Shown here piece by piece: positions 8,194-15,939 of a stretch of DNA of 31,332 nucleotides. Positions within the stretch are counted from its first letter, which is position 1. The number at the start of each line of letters is the position of its first letter. The notes beneath the pieces were generated by a model. It had not been told where the DNA came from, made no database searches, and saw only the letters and a list, made by a program, of their open reading frames with translations. The position numbers and the translations under genes were made by a program. The DNA is from Croceicoccus sp. (GTDB lineage Bacteria; Pseudomonadota; Alphaproteobacteria; Sphingomonadales; Sphingomonadaceae): assembly GCA_029936705.1 (NCBI GenBank), contig JAPYSD010000004.1, positions 1 through 31,332 of the forward strand. Direction: 5' to 3'.

Positions 8194-9005
8194 GCGGAAT
8201 GCTCGAAGGTAAAGTGGCAATCGTAACGGGCGGGGCGAAGGGCCTTGGCCATGGCATTTCGCGTCGTCTGGCGCGCGAAGGCGCTTCGCTACTCATTACT
8301 GGGCGCGACGGTGCTGCGACCGAACGGGTGGCCGAAGAGATCCGCAAGGAATTCGGAACCGGTGCAGTCGGCATGTCCGCCGATATGGGCATCAAGGATG
8401 ACGTGCTGGCCATGGTGCAGCGCGCGGTGGATGAATTCGGCGGCCTCGATATTCTGGTCAATAATGCCTCGTTATTGTCTGACGGTGTCCTGCTGGAGCA
8501 CAAGACGGACGAGATGCTCAAGCGCACGCTGGAAATTGGCATCTGGGGTAACTGGTGGGCCATGCAGGCCGCCTTTCCGCACATGAAGGCACGCGGCGGC
8601 GGTTCGGTTATCAATTTCAGCTCCATCGACGCGCAGACCGGGGCGTGGCTCCACAGCGACTACAACATCAACAAGCTTGGCATCGTCGGGTTGACACGTA
8701 GTGCCGCGGTTGAATGGGGCCGCTTCAATATCCGCGTTAATGCCATCGCTCCGACCGGCCTTGGTCAGGTCTTCGCAAAGCTGGTCGACGAGGTTCCAGG
8801 CTTTCTTGAAAATGTCGTTGCGACCAATCCGCTCAAGCGCGCGGGCGACCCTGAAAATGACATTGGTCCGGTCGTCGCATTTCTTGCTTCGGACATGTCG
8901 CGCTTCGTCACAGGTGAAATGATCAATGTCGATGGCGGACAGAACCTGCCCGGCTATGTCAGCATCCCCCACAATCTCAAAGAACTTGAAAAGGGGGAAA
9001 CATGA
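8190..9005 (+). CDS. Short-chain dehydrogenase/reductase (SDR)
   Basis: A 271-residue classical SDR. TGGAKGLG is at 13-20, NNAS at about 91-94, the catalytic Ser at 145, and Tyr158-x3-Lys162 in YNINK. After the active site comes RVNAIAPTG, and the C-terminal MINVDGGQNLPGY matches the conserved DGG motif. The start overlaps the reductase stop (ATGA), and its own stop overlaps the TetR start (ATGA), so three genes are translationally chained. In Rieske pathways such an enzyme often rearomatises a cis-dihydrodiol, but it could equally oxidise a side-chain or ring alcohol. Confidence 0.93.
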   Translation: MSGMLEGKVAIVTGGAKGLGHGISRRLAREGASLLITGRDGAATERVAEEIRKEFGTGAVGMSADMGIKDDVLAMVQRAVDEFGGLDILVNNASLLSDGVLLEHKTDEMLKRTLEIGIWGNWWAMQAAFPHMKARGGGSVINFSSIDAQTGAWLHSDYNINKLGIVGLTRSAAVEWGRFNIRVNAIAPTGLGQVFAKLVDEVPGFLENVVATNPLKRAGDPENDIGPVVAFLASDMSRFVTGEMINVDGGQNLPGYVSIPHNLKELEKGET

Positions 9006-9625
9006 AGTTCCAGCCTGAATTTGCCGCCTCTGCCGAGGTAGGAGACGATTTTGTTATGTCTCCCAGCGTCATAAAGATCCTGTCGGGTGCGCTGGATGCC
9101 ATAGCCGAGCGCGGCGTCAGGCGCCTTTCGATGAGCGACATCATCGAAGCGAGCGGCGTCTCGCGCGGCACGCTTTATCGCTATTTCTCCAGCAAGGACG
9201 ACGTACTTGCCGCAGTCGCAGAGTTTGTCTGCATCGGGTTCGAAAATGGCATTCGCGAAGCGGCGGAAGGCATCGATGACCCGATCGAACGGTTCCGGCA
9301 GGTGATGCAGTTCTATGCGCGCTACACCAATGAGAATTCCCCCGATCGCGTTTTCGAAGTCGAACCGCGGTTTCACCTGTCGTTCTTCCGCAGTAGGTTC
9401 GCCCGATACAAGCTGGCCGTCCATTCGGCGTTGGAACCTACCTTCAAATATATCGAGGCAAAGCTTGGCAAGACTATAAATGCCATAGCTTTCGTTGAAA
9501 TACTTGTTCGCCTCCAGTTGAGCACCCTTCTGGTGCCAGCCGACGAGAACTGGTTGATGCTCTGGAATGAAAGCGCGGACAGCCTTGAAAAATGGCTACT
9601 CGACACCGCCGACCAGACTGTCTGA
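9002..9625 (+). CDS. TetR/AcrR-family transcriptional regulator
   Basis: A 207-residue one-domain repressor with a helix-turn-helix near residues 20-65: LSMSDIIEASGVSRGTLYRYFSSKDDVL in sense, with the diagnostic LYRYF. The remaining helices form the ligand pocket and dimer interface. The ATG at 9002 overlaps the SDR stop and has a ggggg ribosome site. Lying inside the oxygenase operon, it probably regulates that operon and is itself induced with it. The palindrome at 4957-4987 is the best operator candidate in the window, but this pairing is inference. Confidence 0.93.
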   Translation: MKFQPEFAASAEVGDDFVMSPSVIKILSGALDAIAERGVRRLSMSDIIEASGVSRGTLYRYFSSKDDVLAAVAEFVCIGFENGIREAAEGIDDPIERFRQVMQFYARYTNENSPDRVFEVEPRFHLSFFRSRFARYKLAVHSALEPTFKYIEAKLGKTINAIAFVEILVRLQLSTLLVPADENWLMLWNESADSLEKWLLDTADQTV

Positions 9626-9646
9626 ATAATCGAAAGGATGCATGAA

Positions 9647-10870
9647 ATGGCTACTTTGGCAAAAGCACCTCTTGAGCAAGTTTGCGGATGGGCTGATAAA
9701 TCCGTCGCAGACAAGCTTGTCGCCCGCGCGAAAGAACTTCGCCCGTTCCTGGCCGAGCAGGCGCCCGAAGGGGAAAAACGCCGCAGCCCGACGGAGGCGG
9801 TTGACCGAATGCTCAAGGAAGAAGGTTTCCTGCAACTGATCGTGCCGCAACGCCTCGGCGGCTTTGGCCTTTCGCCCACCGATTTCTCCCGCGTCCAGAT
9901 GGAGATCGCCAAAGGCGACCCGGCAGTAAGCTGGGTCATGCAGATCATCAATGGCACTACCTGGGTCACCAGCCTTGCGCCGGACAGCGTGCAGGACGCT
10001 GTTTTTGCCGACGGACCGCAGCCGGTGTGCGGCGCGTATAACCCGCCCGGCAAGGCGCGCAAGGTTGACGGCGGCTGGATTATCAATGGCGCGTGGCCCT
10101 ATATGTCGGGTTCGCGACAGGCGACTTGGACGCAACAGGGCGTCGTTCTCGAGGATTACGACGGCCCCGTCGTACCCGGCATCAACATGTGCTACATTCC
10201 GATGAGCGAATTCGAGATCAAGGATACTTGGTTCGTCAGCGGCATGCAGGGCACCGGTTCCGACACCGCGATTGCAAAAGACGTTTTCATTCCTGACAGC
10301 CAGATGGCTTTGATGAATGAACGCACCGGACAAATCGATCCCACCAAGAAACATTTCGGCGCGCCGTCGGACCTTGTTCCCGCAGTTCCGATGGTGCGGA
10401 CCACCGGTCTTGCCCAGCTTATCGGCGCGGTCGAAGCCATGCTTGAGATCGTGACAGCGGAATCGGGCAAACCCGTCCTTACCACGACGATCGGACCGCG
10501 CACTGGATCGGGTGCATATATGCGCGATCTGGGTGAAGCTGCCGCATTGGTCGAAACTGCCAAGACCATCCTGTTCAGCCTTGCCGCAAAGCTCGATCGG
10601 GTCGGAATGGGTGAAGAGTTCACGGCTGAGGAAAAGGTTCGCCATCGTGCGATGGGCGGCCAGATCGTCGAATCGATCCACGCGGCCAGTGAATCGCTCA
10701 TGTTCCAGGCCGGTTCGTCGGGCTTTTCGCTCGATAAGCCGATCAACCGTTACTGGCGCGACATTTCGATGGCGCTTCGGCACATCCAGAACATTCCCAC
10801 GATCGGCTATGAAATTCAGGGCCGCGCCCTTGCCGGTGGCGATCCAATAGCACCTCCGGGCTCTTACTAA
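9647..10870 (+). CDS. Group D flavin monooxygenase (acyl-CoA dehydrogenase fold, HsaA/HpaB-like)
   Basis: A 407-residue protein with the acyl-CoA dehydrogenase fold but the hallmarks of two-component flavin hydroxylases. It has the EEGFLQLIVPQRLGGFGLSP opening helix pair, GDPAVSWVMQI, the YNPPGKARKVDGGWIINGAW block and the C-terminal RYWRDISMALRHIQN. Such enzymes use reduced flavin from a separate reductase to hydroxylate phenols, steroids or sulfur heterocycles. No flavin reductase of the HsaB/HpaC kind lies in the window, so its partner must be elsewhere. Of two in-frame starts, the ATG at 9647 is favoured because the aaagga site sits nine bases upstream; the ATG at 9638 would touch it. A plain acyl-CoA dehydrogenase is the less likely alternative. 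Confidence 0.8.
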   Translation: MATLAKAPLEQVCGWADKSVADKLVARAKELRPFLAEQAPEGEKRRSPTEAVDRMLKEEGFLQLIVPQRLGGFGLSPTDFSRVQMEIAKGDPAVSWVMQIINGTTWVTSLAPDSVQDAVFADGPQPVCGAYNPPGKARKVDGGWIINGAWPYMSGSRQATWTQQGVVLEDYDGPVVPGINMCYIPMSEFEIKDTWFVSGMQGTGSDTAIAKDVFIPDSQMALMNERTGQIDPTKKHFGAPSDLVPAVPMVRTTGLAQLIGAVEAMLEIVTAESGKPVLTTTIGPRTGSGAYMRDLGEAAALVETAKTILFSLAAKLDRVGMGEEFTAEEKVRHRAMGGQIVESIHAASESLMFQAGSSGFSLDKPINRYWRDISMALRHIQNIPTIGYEIQGRALAGGDPIAPPGSY

Positions 10871-10888
10871 GGCGGGACAGGAAAGACC

Positions 10889-10930
10889 ATCGCCCGGTCA
10901 TAGGTCGGGCGATCGGTCGTCTGTTTGTTT
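10889..10930 (+). terminator. Putative rho-independent terminator after the monooxygenase gene
   Basis: An eight-base stem ATCGCCCG (10889-10896) pairs with CGGGCGAT (10906-10913) around a nine-base loop. It is followed after a few bases by the T-rich stretch ctgtttgttt. It lies 19 bases past the stop of the flavin monooxygenase gene and in front of the convergent nitroreductase gene. The T-tract is displaced and interrupted, so efficiency is uncertain. Confidence 0.5.
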
Positions 10931-10938
10931 AATCCGCG

Positions 10939-11517
10939 TCAGAGGATCCGGCAGGCATGCTCAAACCGCAATCGCGGATTACGAGGAAACAAGCTCGTCC
11001 TGTCACCATATCCTAGGGCGCAGATGAAATTCGCTTCCCAGCGGCCATCGGGAAAAAAAGCGCGGTTCAGCGCCTCTGCATCAAAGCCCGACATGGGCCC
11101 GCAATCCAATCCCAATCCTCGCGCCGCGACAATCATATACGCTCCCTGCAGCGGCACGTTGCGCGCCAGCAGATCGTCGACAACCGCGGTCTTTCCCGCA
11201 AAGGCCGACGCGAAATCGCGCGACGGAAACAGCTTGGGCATCTCCTCGTAAAATCGGGTATCCGCTGCGACAATGGCGGTGACCGGCGCGGAGCGAACCT
11301 TGGCGATGTTCCCCTCGTTCACGCAGGCCAGCAACCGCTCCTTCGCCTCTTCCGATGTAACGAAGACAAACCGCGCCGGGCAGGAATTGGCCGAGGTGGG
11401 GCCCCATTTCAGATGATCGTATAATTCATGCAGCAATGCAGAGGGCACGGGCCTGTCGGTATAGCTGTTGAAAGTGCGCGCCTCCGCAAAAATCGTGTCA
11501 AGTTCTGCTGCCATCAT
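10939..11517 (-). CDS. Nitroreductase-family FMN oxidoreductase (RutE/HadB-like)
   Basis: A 192-residue FMN reductase. Family signs are the N-terminal TIFAEARTFNSYTDRPV, GPTSANSCPARFVFV in the flavin pocket, LLARNVPLQGAYMIVAARGLGLDCGPMSGFD in the middle and FICALGYGD near the end. This layout matches the malonic-semialdehyde reductase (RutE) subgroup, which reduces small aldehydes or nitro groups with NAD(P)H. The start overlaps the stop of the upstream HxlR regulator (ATGA), so the two form a coupled operon. It could alternatively be a quinone or enone reductase in the surrounding pathway. Confidence 0.88.
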   Translation of the reverse strand: MMAAELDTIFAEARTFNSYTDRPVPSALLHELYDHLKWGPTSANSCPARFVFVTSEEAKERLLACVNEGNIAKVRSAPVTAIVAADTRFYEEMPKLFPSRDFASAFAGKTAVVDDLLARNVPLQGAYMIVAARGLGLDCGPMSGFDAEALNRAFFPDGRWEANFICALGYGDRTSLFPRNPRLRFEHACRIL

Positions 11518-11873
11518 TTACCCCTCGTATTGATGCCATGGTTTTCCCACCAGTGCATCAGCGACTGGATCGTCGCCTCAAGCTCACGCGTGGCATCGGT
11601 CATCGAATATTCAACGCGGGGCGGCACCTCGGCATAGACTTTTCGCGTGATCAGCCCGTCCGCCTCAAGCTCGCGCAGCTGCTTGGTCAGCACATGCTGC
11701 GAAACACCGCGAATGGTTTTCTGCAATTCCCCGAAACGATGGGTGCGATGATACAGCAGCCACAATATCTCAAGCTTCCACTTGCCTGAAATCATCGTCA
11801 ACGCGCGGCGAAGCGCCTCGTATTCTTCGGGACTGACATCCCGCCCGACAGCATTGGCATCAGACGTAGTCAT
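11514..11873 (-). CDS. HxlR-family transcriptional regulator
   Basis: A 119-residue winged-helix regulator. The core reads ISGKWKLEILWLL, then HRFGELQKTIRGVSQHVLTKQLRELEADGLI and VEYSMTDATRELE, all diagnostic of HxlR/YodB/HypR-type sensors. Many members respond to aldehydes, quinones or electrophiles through a cysteine, but I see no cysteine in this protein, so it is probably ligand-sensing rather than thiol-sensing. It is transcribed divergently from the CYP101-like P450 and directly upstream of the nitroreductase. It probably controls both from the 137-base region between them. Confidence 0.92.
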   Translation of the reverse strand: MTTSDANAVGRDVSPEEYEALRRALTMISGKWKLEILWLLYHRTHRFGELQKTIRGVSQHVLTKQLRELEADGLITRKVYAEVPPRVEYSMTDATRELEATIQSLMHWWENHGINTRGK

Positions 11874-12010
11874 GTAAAGGTGACTAACCCCATAAAAGTG
11901 ATCCTACTTGTTGGGTTGAGGTGTAGGTTATAGTCCCGGCTTTGAAAACAACGGTCTGACCGGTCCCTGCTGCGCAAGCGGATCGCGTCGCCAGAAATTG
12001 GGAGCCAGTA
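11874..12010. promoter_or_regulatory. Divergent regulatory region hxlR-like / P450 with direct repeat
   Basis: This AT-richer gap holds two similar decamers in the same orientation, AAAGGTGACT (11876-11885) and AAAAGTGATC (11894-11903). They match at seven of ten positions with an 18-base period and lie directly against the regulator's start. CCTAC (about 11903-11907) and GTAGG (about 11923-11927) form a small inverted repeat further in. A weak + strand -10 like TATAGT lies at 11929-11934. A ribosome site (gggag) precedes the P450 start at 12011. Autoregulation is plausible but unproven. Confidence 0.45.
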
Positions 12011-13237
12011 ATGCAGCCAGTGATGCCCGAACCCGTCATTCCGGAGCATGTGCCTGCCGCGCTTGTGAAGAATTTCCCCTATATTTTCGGCATGACCACG
12101 CGCGAGGAACCGCATCGCACGTGGGCGCCCCGGATCCACGCCGAAGAGCCCGACATCTTCTTCGCACCCCACGCCTATCCCGGTGGAACGCCGGCGTGGG
12201 TGGTGCGGCGCATGGACCATCTTCGCGAGGTCTATTTCGATACCGACACCTTCTCCAGCAAGGATTTCTCTCCCTTCGCCAAGCTGATTGGCGAAAGCTG
12301 GATCAACACGCCGGTGGAAATCGATCCGCCGAACCACGCCAAGTATCGCAAGATGGCCAACCCGCTGTTCACCCCCAAGGCGGTATCCGCGCTCGATGAC
12401 AAGATCCGGCAATACGCGGTGGATTACGTCGAAGCCTTTCGCCAGCGGGGCGAATGCGAATTCATGGCGGAGTTCGCGTTTGAATTCCCGATCAAGGTTT
12501 TCCTCCAACTGATGGATTTCCCGCTCGATCACACGCGGCGTTTCCTTGAATGGGAGTACGACCTGCTCCACGCTTCCGATCTGGGAAAGATCGCCGCGGC
12601 GACCCGCAAAGTCGTCGATTTCCTGCGCGAGCAGATAGAGGACCGACGCAAATCGCCTCGCGACGACATCATCAGCTATGCCCTTGCGGTCGACGTGGAT
12701 GGCGCAAAGCTCAACAATGACGAGCTGGTCGGATTTTCCTTCAACCTGTTTGTCGGCGGGCTGGATACCGTCTCCACCAACATGGGCCTGCAATTCGCGC
12801 ATCTCGCGCGCGAGCACGACGATCAGGAATTCCTCCGCCGCAATCCAGAGGAAATCCCGCATGCCATCGACGAACTGATGCGCGCCTATGCCGCGGTGAC
12901 CACGTTCCGCACCTGCACCCGCGAAACCGAATTCCACGGAGTAAGGATGATGCCCGGCGATAAAGTGATGATGAGCACCACGCTGGCCGGGCGCGATCCG
13001 GCAGAGTTCGACAACCCCGACAAAGTCGATTTCGGGCGCAGGCCGCGTCATGTTTCCTTCGGCTATGGCCCGCACACCTGCATCGGCATGCATCTGGCGA
13101 AGCGCGAGATGCGGATCGCGCTCAAGGAGTTTCTCGGCCGCATCCCGCAGTTCAGTATCAAGCCTGGCCACCAGCTTGAATATCATCTGGGCATGATCCA
13201 GCCCGTCACCCTGCCGCTCGTCTGGAACGTGCGATGA
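12011..13237 (+). CDS. Cytochrome P450, CYP101 (P450cam)-like
   Basis: A 408-residue soluble class I P450. The heme thiolate is Cys357 in FGYGPHTCIG, the I-helix oxygen-activation motif is FVGGLDTV, and the ExxR of the K-helix is ELMR. The sequence tracks P450cam from end to end: PYPGG-like start, WINTPVEIDPPNHAKYRK, ETEFHGVRMMPGD and the terminal TLPLVW motif. CYP101-type enzymes hydroxylate camphor, norisoprenoids and related terpenoids, and sphingomonads have several. It needs a ferredoxin and reductase; no intact 2Fe-2S ferredoxin is seen here. The ATG at 12011 has a gggag site. The stop overlaps the next SDR's start, suggesting that SDR oxidises the P450's alcohol product, as FdeH/CamD-like dehydrogenases do. 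Confidence 0.95.
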   Translation: MQPVMPEPVIPEHVPAALVKNFPYIFGMTTREEPHRTWAPRIHAEEPDIFFAPHAYPGGTPAWVVRRMDHLREVYFDTDTFSSKDFSPFAKLIGESWINTPVEIDPPNHAKYRKMANPLFTPKAVSALDDKIRQYAVDYVEAFRQRGECEFMAEFAFEFPIKVFLQLMDFPLDHTRRFLEWEYDLLHASDLGKIAAATRKVVDFLREQIEDRRKSPRDDIISYALAVDVDGAKLNNDELVGFSFNLFVGGLDTVSTNMGLQFAHLAREHDDQEFLRRNPEEIPHAIDELMRAYAAVTTFRTCTRETEFHGVRMMPGDKVMMSTTLAGRDPAEFDNPDKVDFGRRPRHVSFGYGPHTCIGMHLAKREMRIALKEFLGRIPQFSIKPGHQLEYHLGMIQPVTLPLVWNVR

Positions 13238-13992
13238 GCGACGGGGAGTTCGCAGGCAAGGTCGTGCTCGTCACCGGCGCGGCATCGGGCCTTGGCCGCG
13301 CCGCCAGCATTCGGTTCGCCAGCGAAGGCGGAAGGGTATGCCTTGTCGACATCAATGCCGACGGGCTGGCGGAAACCGCGCGGCGGATAGAGGAAGCCGG
13401 AGGCGAATGCGCCAGCATGGCGGGCGATCTGGGCAATCCGGCGGTTTGCGCGCAGGCCGTCGCGACAGCGGTCGATGCCTTCGGCCGCCTCGACGTCTTG
13501 TGCAATGTCGCAGGTATCCTGCGCTTTCACGCGCTGGAGGATGTCACGACTCAAGACTGGAACAAGCTGCTTGCGGCCAATGTATCGGGCCCATTCTTCA
13601 TGATGCAGGCGGCCATGCCGCATCTGGTGGAAAGCCATGGCAATATCGTGAACGTGGTCTCGACCGCAGCGTTTCTGGGGCAGGCTTATACAGCGCCCTA
13701 TGGCGCGACCAAGTCGGCGCTCCTTAGCTTGACGAAATCGCTGGCAATGGAATTCATGCACAAGCCCGTTCGCATTAACGCGCTGGCGCCCGGCGGCATG
13801 CTGACCGGCATGGCCGTTGGCCTTGAAATTCCCGAGCATGCGGACCAGTCGCTCTACAGCCGCTATTTCGGCCTGCGCCCACCGTCGCAACCCGAGGATA
13901 TCGTGGAGCCCCTGCTGTTTCTGGCATCGGATCGCGCGCGATCCGTGCACGGAGCGTGCCATGTTGCCGATGGCGGCATCACCGCCGGTTAA
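13234..13992 (+). CDS. Short-chain dehydrogenase/reductase (SDR), coupled to the P450
   Basis: A 252-residue classical SDR with TGAASGLG at 14-21, NVAG at 91-94, the catalytic Ser143 and Tyr156-x3-Lys160 in YGATK, then RINALAPGGMLTGM. The C-terminal HVADGGITAG is the conserved end. Asp39 after the second strand (LVDINAD) suggests NAD preference. Its ATG overlaps the P450 stop (ATGA). The two are a translationally coupled hydroxylase/alcohol dehydrogenase pair, which is the strongest functional link in this part of the cluster. Confidence 0.93.
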   Translation: MSDGEFAGKVVLVTGAASGLGRAASIRFASEGGRVCLVDINADGLAETARRIEEAGGECASMAGDLGNPAVCAQAVATAVDAFGRLDVLCNVAGILRFHALEDVTTQDWNKLLAANVSGPFFMMQAAMPHLVESHGNIVNVVSTAAFLGQAYTAPYGATKSALLSLTKSLAMEFMHKPVRINALAPGGMLTGMAVGLEIPEHADQSLYSRYFGLRPPSQPEDIVEPLLFLASDRARSVHGACHVADGGITAG

Positions 13993-14020
13993 GTCCGTCT
14001 TCCCTTTCCTGCGATAGGTG

Positions 14021-14042
14021 GAGCCGCGGTGCCAGGCGGCTC
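14021..14042 (+). terminator. Hairpin between the SDR and the second P450 (weak terminator candidate)
   Basis: GAGCCGC (14021-14027) pairs with GCGGCTC (14036-14042) across an eight-base loop. It lies 29 bases after the SDR stop. No T-tract follows, so it is more likely an RNA-stabilising or rho-dependent structure than a full intrinsic terminator. Confidence 0.3.
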
Positions 14043-14137
14043 TACTGTCGTCAAAGCCTGCTGCTGGGCGCCCATCTCCGTAAACGGTTCGGACCCTCCG
14101 CGAAAGCTGGCCTGCACCGCATGGATTGGAAAGTGAA

Positions 14138-15436
14138 ATGACCGGCAAATATAATGCAATGCTCGACCAGATGGTCAGGGATTACTCGCTCGTCACCCAC
14201 GGCTATTCGGGTGTCGCACCCGCCAACCCCTATCCGATGTTCGAGGAGAAGCGCGCCAAGTGCCCCGTAATGCACGGCGACCTGCTGCAGGAAAACAGCA
14301 TTCCCAGCATGGCCGACTACATGATGACAGGCCGGCCTGTGGTGACCCTGTATCGTTATAATGACATCCATTCGGTGTTGATGAACCCCGACGACTGGCT
14401 CAGCTATATCGTCGGTGACGGGTTCGGGGCCGCCGTCGACAATCTCTTGCTCACCGCGATGGATGGCGAGGAACACACAAAATATCGCAAGACGCTGCAA
14501 AAGCCGTTCATGCGCGGCCAGATCCGCAAGCTGATGGAAACGCTGATCCGTCCGGTGGTTGTGAACGAATTCGTCGACAAACTGCGCCCCAACGGCAAGG
14601 CGGACCTGCTGCGCGAGTTTGCCCTGCCCTTCCCCATTCGCGCGATGTATGCCTATTTCGGCTTTCCGCATGACGAAGACCTGCTGGGCAATCTGGCAAG
14701 CTGGGCCATTCAGGTCGTCGCCGCCCCGCAGACCGATCCCGAAGTCGCCAAGGTCACCATCCCCCAATCGATGGTCGCCGGGCAATCCATGTTCGAAACG
14801 CTGATGCCGATCGTGCAGCAATATCGCGCGCGCGGTGAAATGCGTAACGACATCCTCGGCTATATGATGACGACCGAGCATGAGGGCGAGAAGTTCAGCG
14901 ACGAGGATATCGCGAACTTCATCCGCATGCTGCTGCTGGCCGCAGGCGAAACGACGACCCGCAGCTTTGCCAATATGATGGTACAGTTGCTGGAAGAGCC
15001 GGACGTGCTGGAGGAACTGCGCCAGGATCGCAGCCTTGTGCCCAAGGCGGTCATGGAGACCATGCGCCGCGATCCCACGGCCGGCGCGGTTGCCCGTATT
15101 GCCGCCCGCGACATGGAAATCGGCGGAATGACCATACCCAAGGGAACGGCGGTGCTATGCTCGATCGCTTCCGCCAACCGCGATCCCGAAGTGTACGATG
15201 ATCCCGACCGGCTGTGGCTCAAGCGCCCGATGCGGCCGCTGCTGAGTTTTGGCTTTGGGCCGCACATGTGTCTTGGCATGCACATGGCGCTGACCGAGAT
15301 GGAGGTCGCGCTGGAAGAGATACTCGACCTTCCGGGCCTGCGCTTTGACCCGGCCTATCCCAAGCCCGAAATCCGCGGCCTGAACATGCGCGGGCCTGAT
15401 GCCCTGCATGTGCTGTGGGATGTCGACGGAGCGTAG
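14138..15436 (+). CDS. Cytochrome P450 (class I, family not assigned)
   Basis: A 432-residue P450. The heme cysteine is Cys378 in FGFGPHMCLGMH, the I-helix motif is LLAAGETTT (acid-alcohol pair Glu-Thr), and the K-helix ExxR is ETMR. It has a longer N-terminus (NPYPMFEEKRAKCPVMHGD) and is clearly different from the CYP101-like enzyme at 12011. The AGETT motif groups it with CYP107/CYP125-type bacterial enzymes rather than with P450cam; I cannot name the family. I chose the ATG at 14138 (site ggaaag just upstream) over a TTG at 14126. The substrate is unknown. It may act on the same compound at another position or on a later intermediate. Confidence 0.93.
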   Translation: MTGKYNAMLDQMVRDYSLVTHGYSGVAPANPYPMFEEKRAKCPVMHGDLLQENSIPSMADYMMTGRPVVTLYRYNDIHSVLMNPDDWLSYIVGDGFGAAVDNLLLTAMDGEEHTKYRKTLQKPFMRGQIRKLMETLIRPVVVNEFVDKLRPNGKADLLREFALPFPIRAMYAYFGFPHDEDLLGNLASWAIQVVAAPQTDPEVAKVTIPQSMVAGQSMFETLMPIVQQYRARGEMRNDILGYMMTTEHEGEKFSDEDIANFIRMLLLAAGETTTRSFANMMVQLLEEPDVLEELRQDRSLVPKAVMETMRRDPTAGAVARIAARDMEIGGMTIPKGTAVLCSIASANRDPEVYDDPDRLWLKRPMRPLLSFGFGPHMCLGMHMALTEMEVALEEILDLPGLRFDPAYPKPEIRGLNMRGPDALHVLWDVDGA

Positions 15437-15939
15437 GGGATTTGACGGTGGGAATCGACTTGTAAGAAGAATTCCGCGATCTTTAGGGCAATCCAGTTAT
15501 CATCCGCACGCACTCGCACCTAGATCTGCGAAAGGCTGTGCTGATCGAACCTCGCTTCGCATGGCCTAGACCTATATCGATGCCCTGTCCCAAACGATCG
15601 CACTATCGCGCTGCATTATATCGGCTATCGCCAGCCCAACATCGCGGCCTGAACCGCCACGCACGATCGGGCGCAAGCGGCAGGACTTGCGATTCCAATG
15701 GAGGGCGCGACGGACCGCGCCCGCTTCGCCTATCTCTAAGACGCGCGGCGGTCGGCAATTATACCGGAGTCGTCGACCGGCAAGACCGCGAACATTGAGC
15801 GGGCCGGCATGCTCCGAGCCTTCCCGCCCGCCCTCCCCTCGATAGGCGGGCGCCACTTCACGTATCTATAGGCTGCGCCGCAAACAGCATCGCCGGGGCC
15901 AGCACGCGCCTGCGGCAATTGAGAGGAACAGAAAAGCTT
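15437..15939. other. Long intergenic region with one strong hairpin
   Basis: About 500 bases without a convincing gene. The short frames present on both strands have no ribosome sites and no recognisable content. CGCCCGCC (15825-15832) pairs with GGCGGGCG (15845-15852) around a 12-base loop, without a clear T-tract, so it may be a weak terminator or a leader structure. The start of the next gene (ATG 15940) has an agagga site 13 bases upstream, so a promoter for it probably lies in the last 100 bases. I could not define one. Confidence 0.4.

Noticed and set aside
15538..15856. Short genes in the 15437-15939 gap
   Set aside because: Frames on both strands are rich in Arg/Pro/Gly typical of shadow translation of GC-rich DNA and have no ribosome sites.
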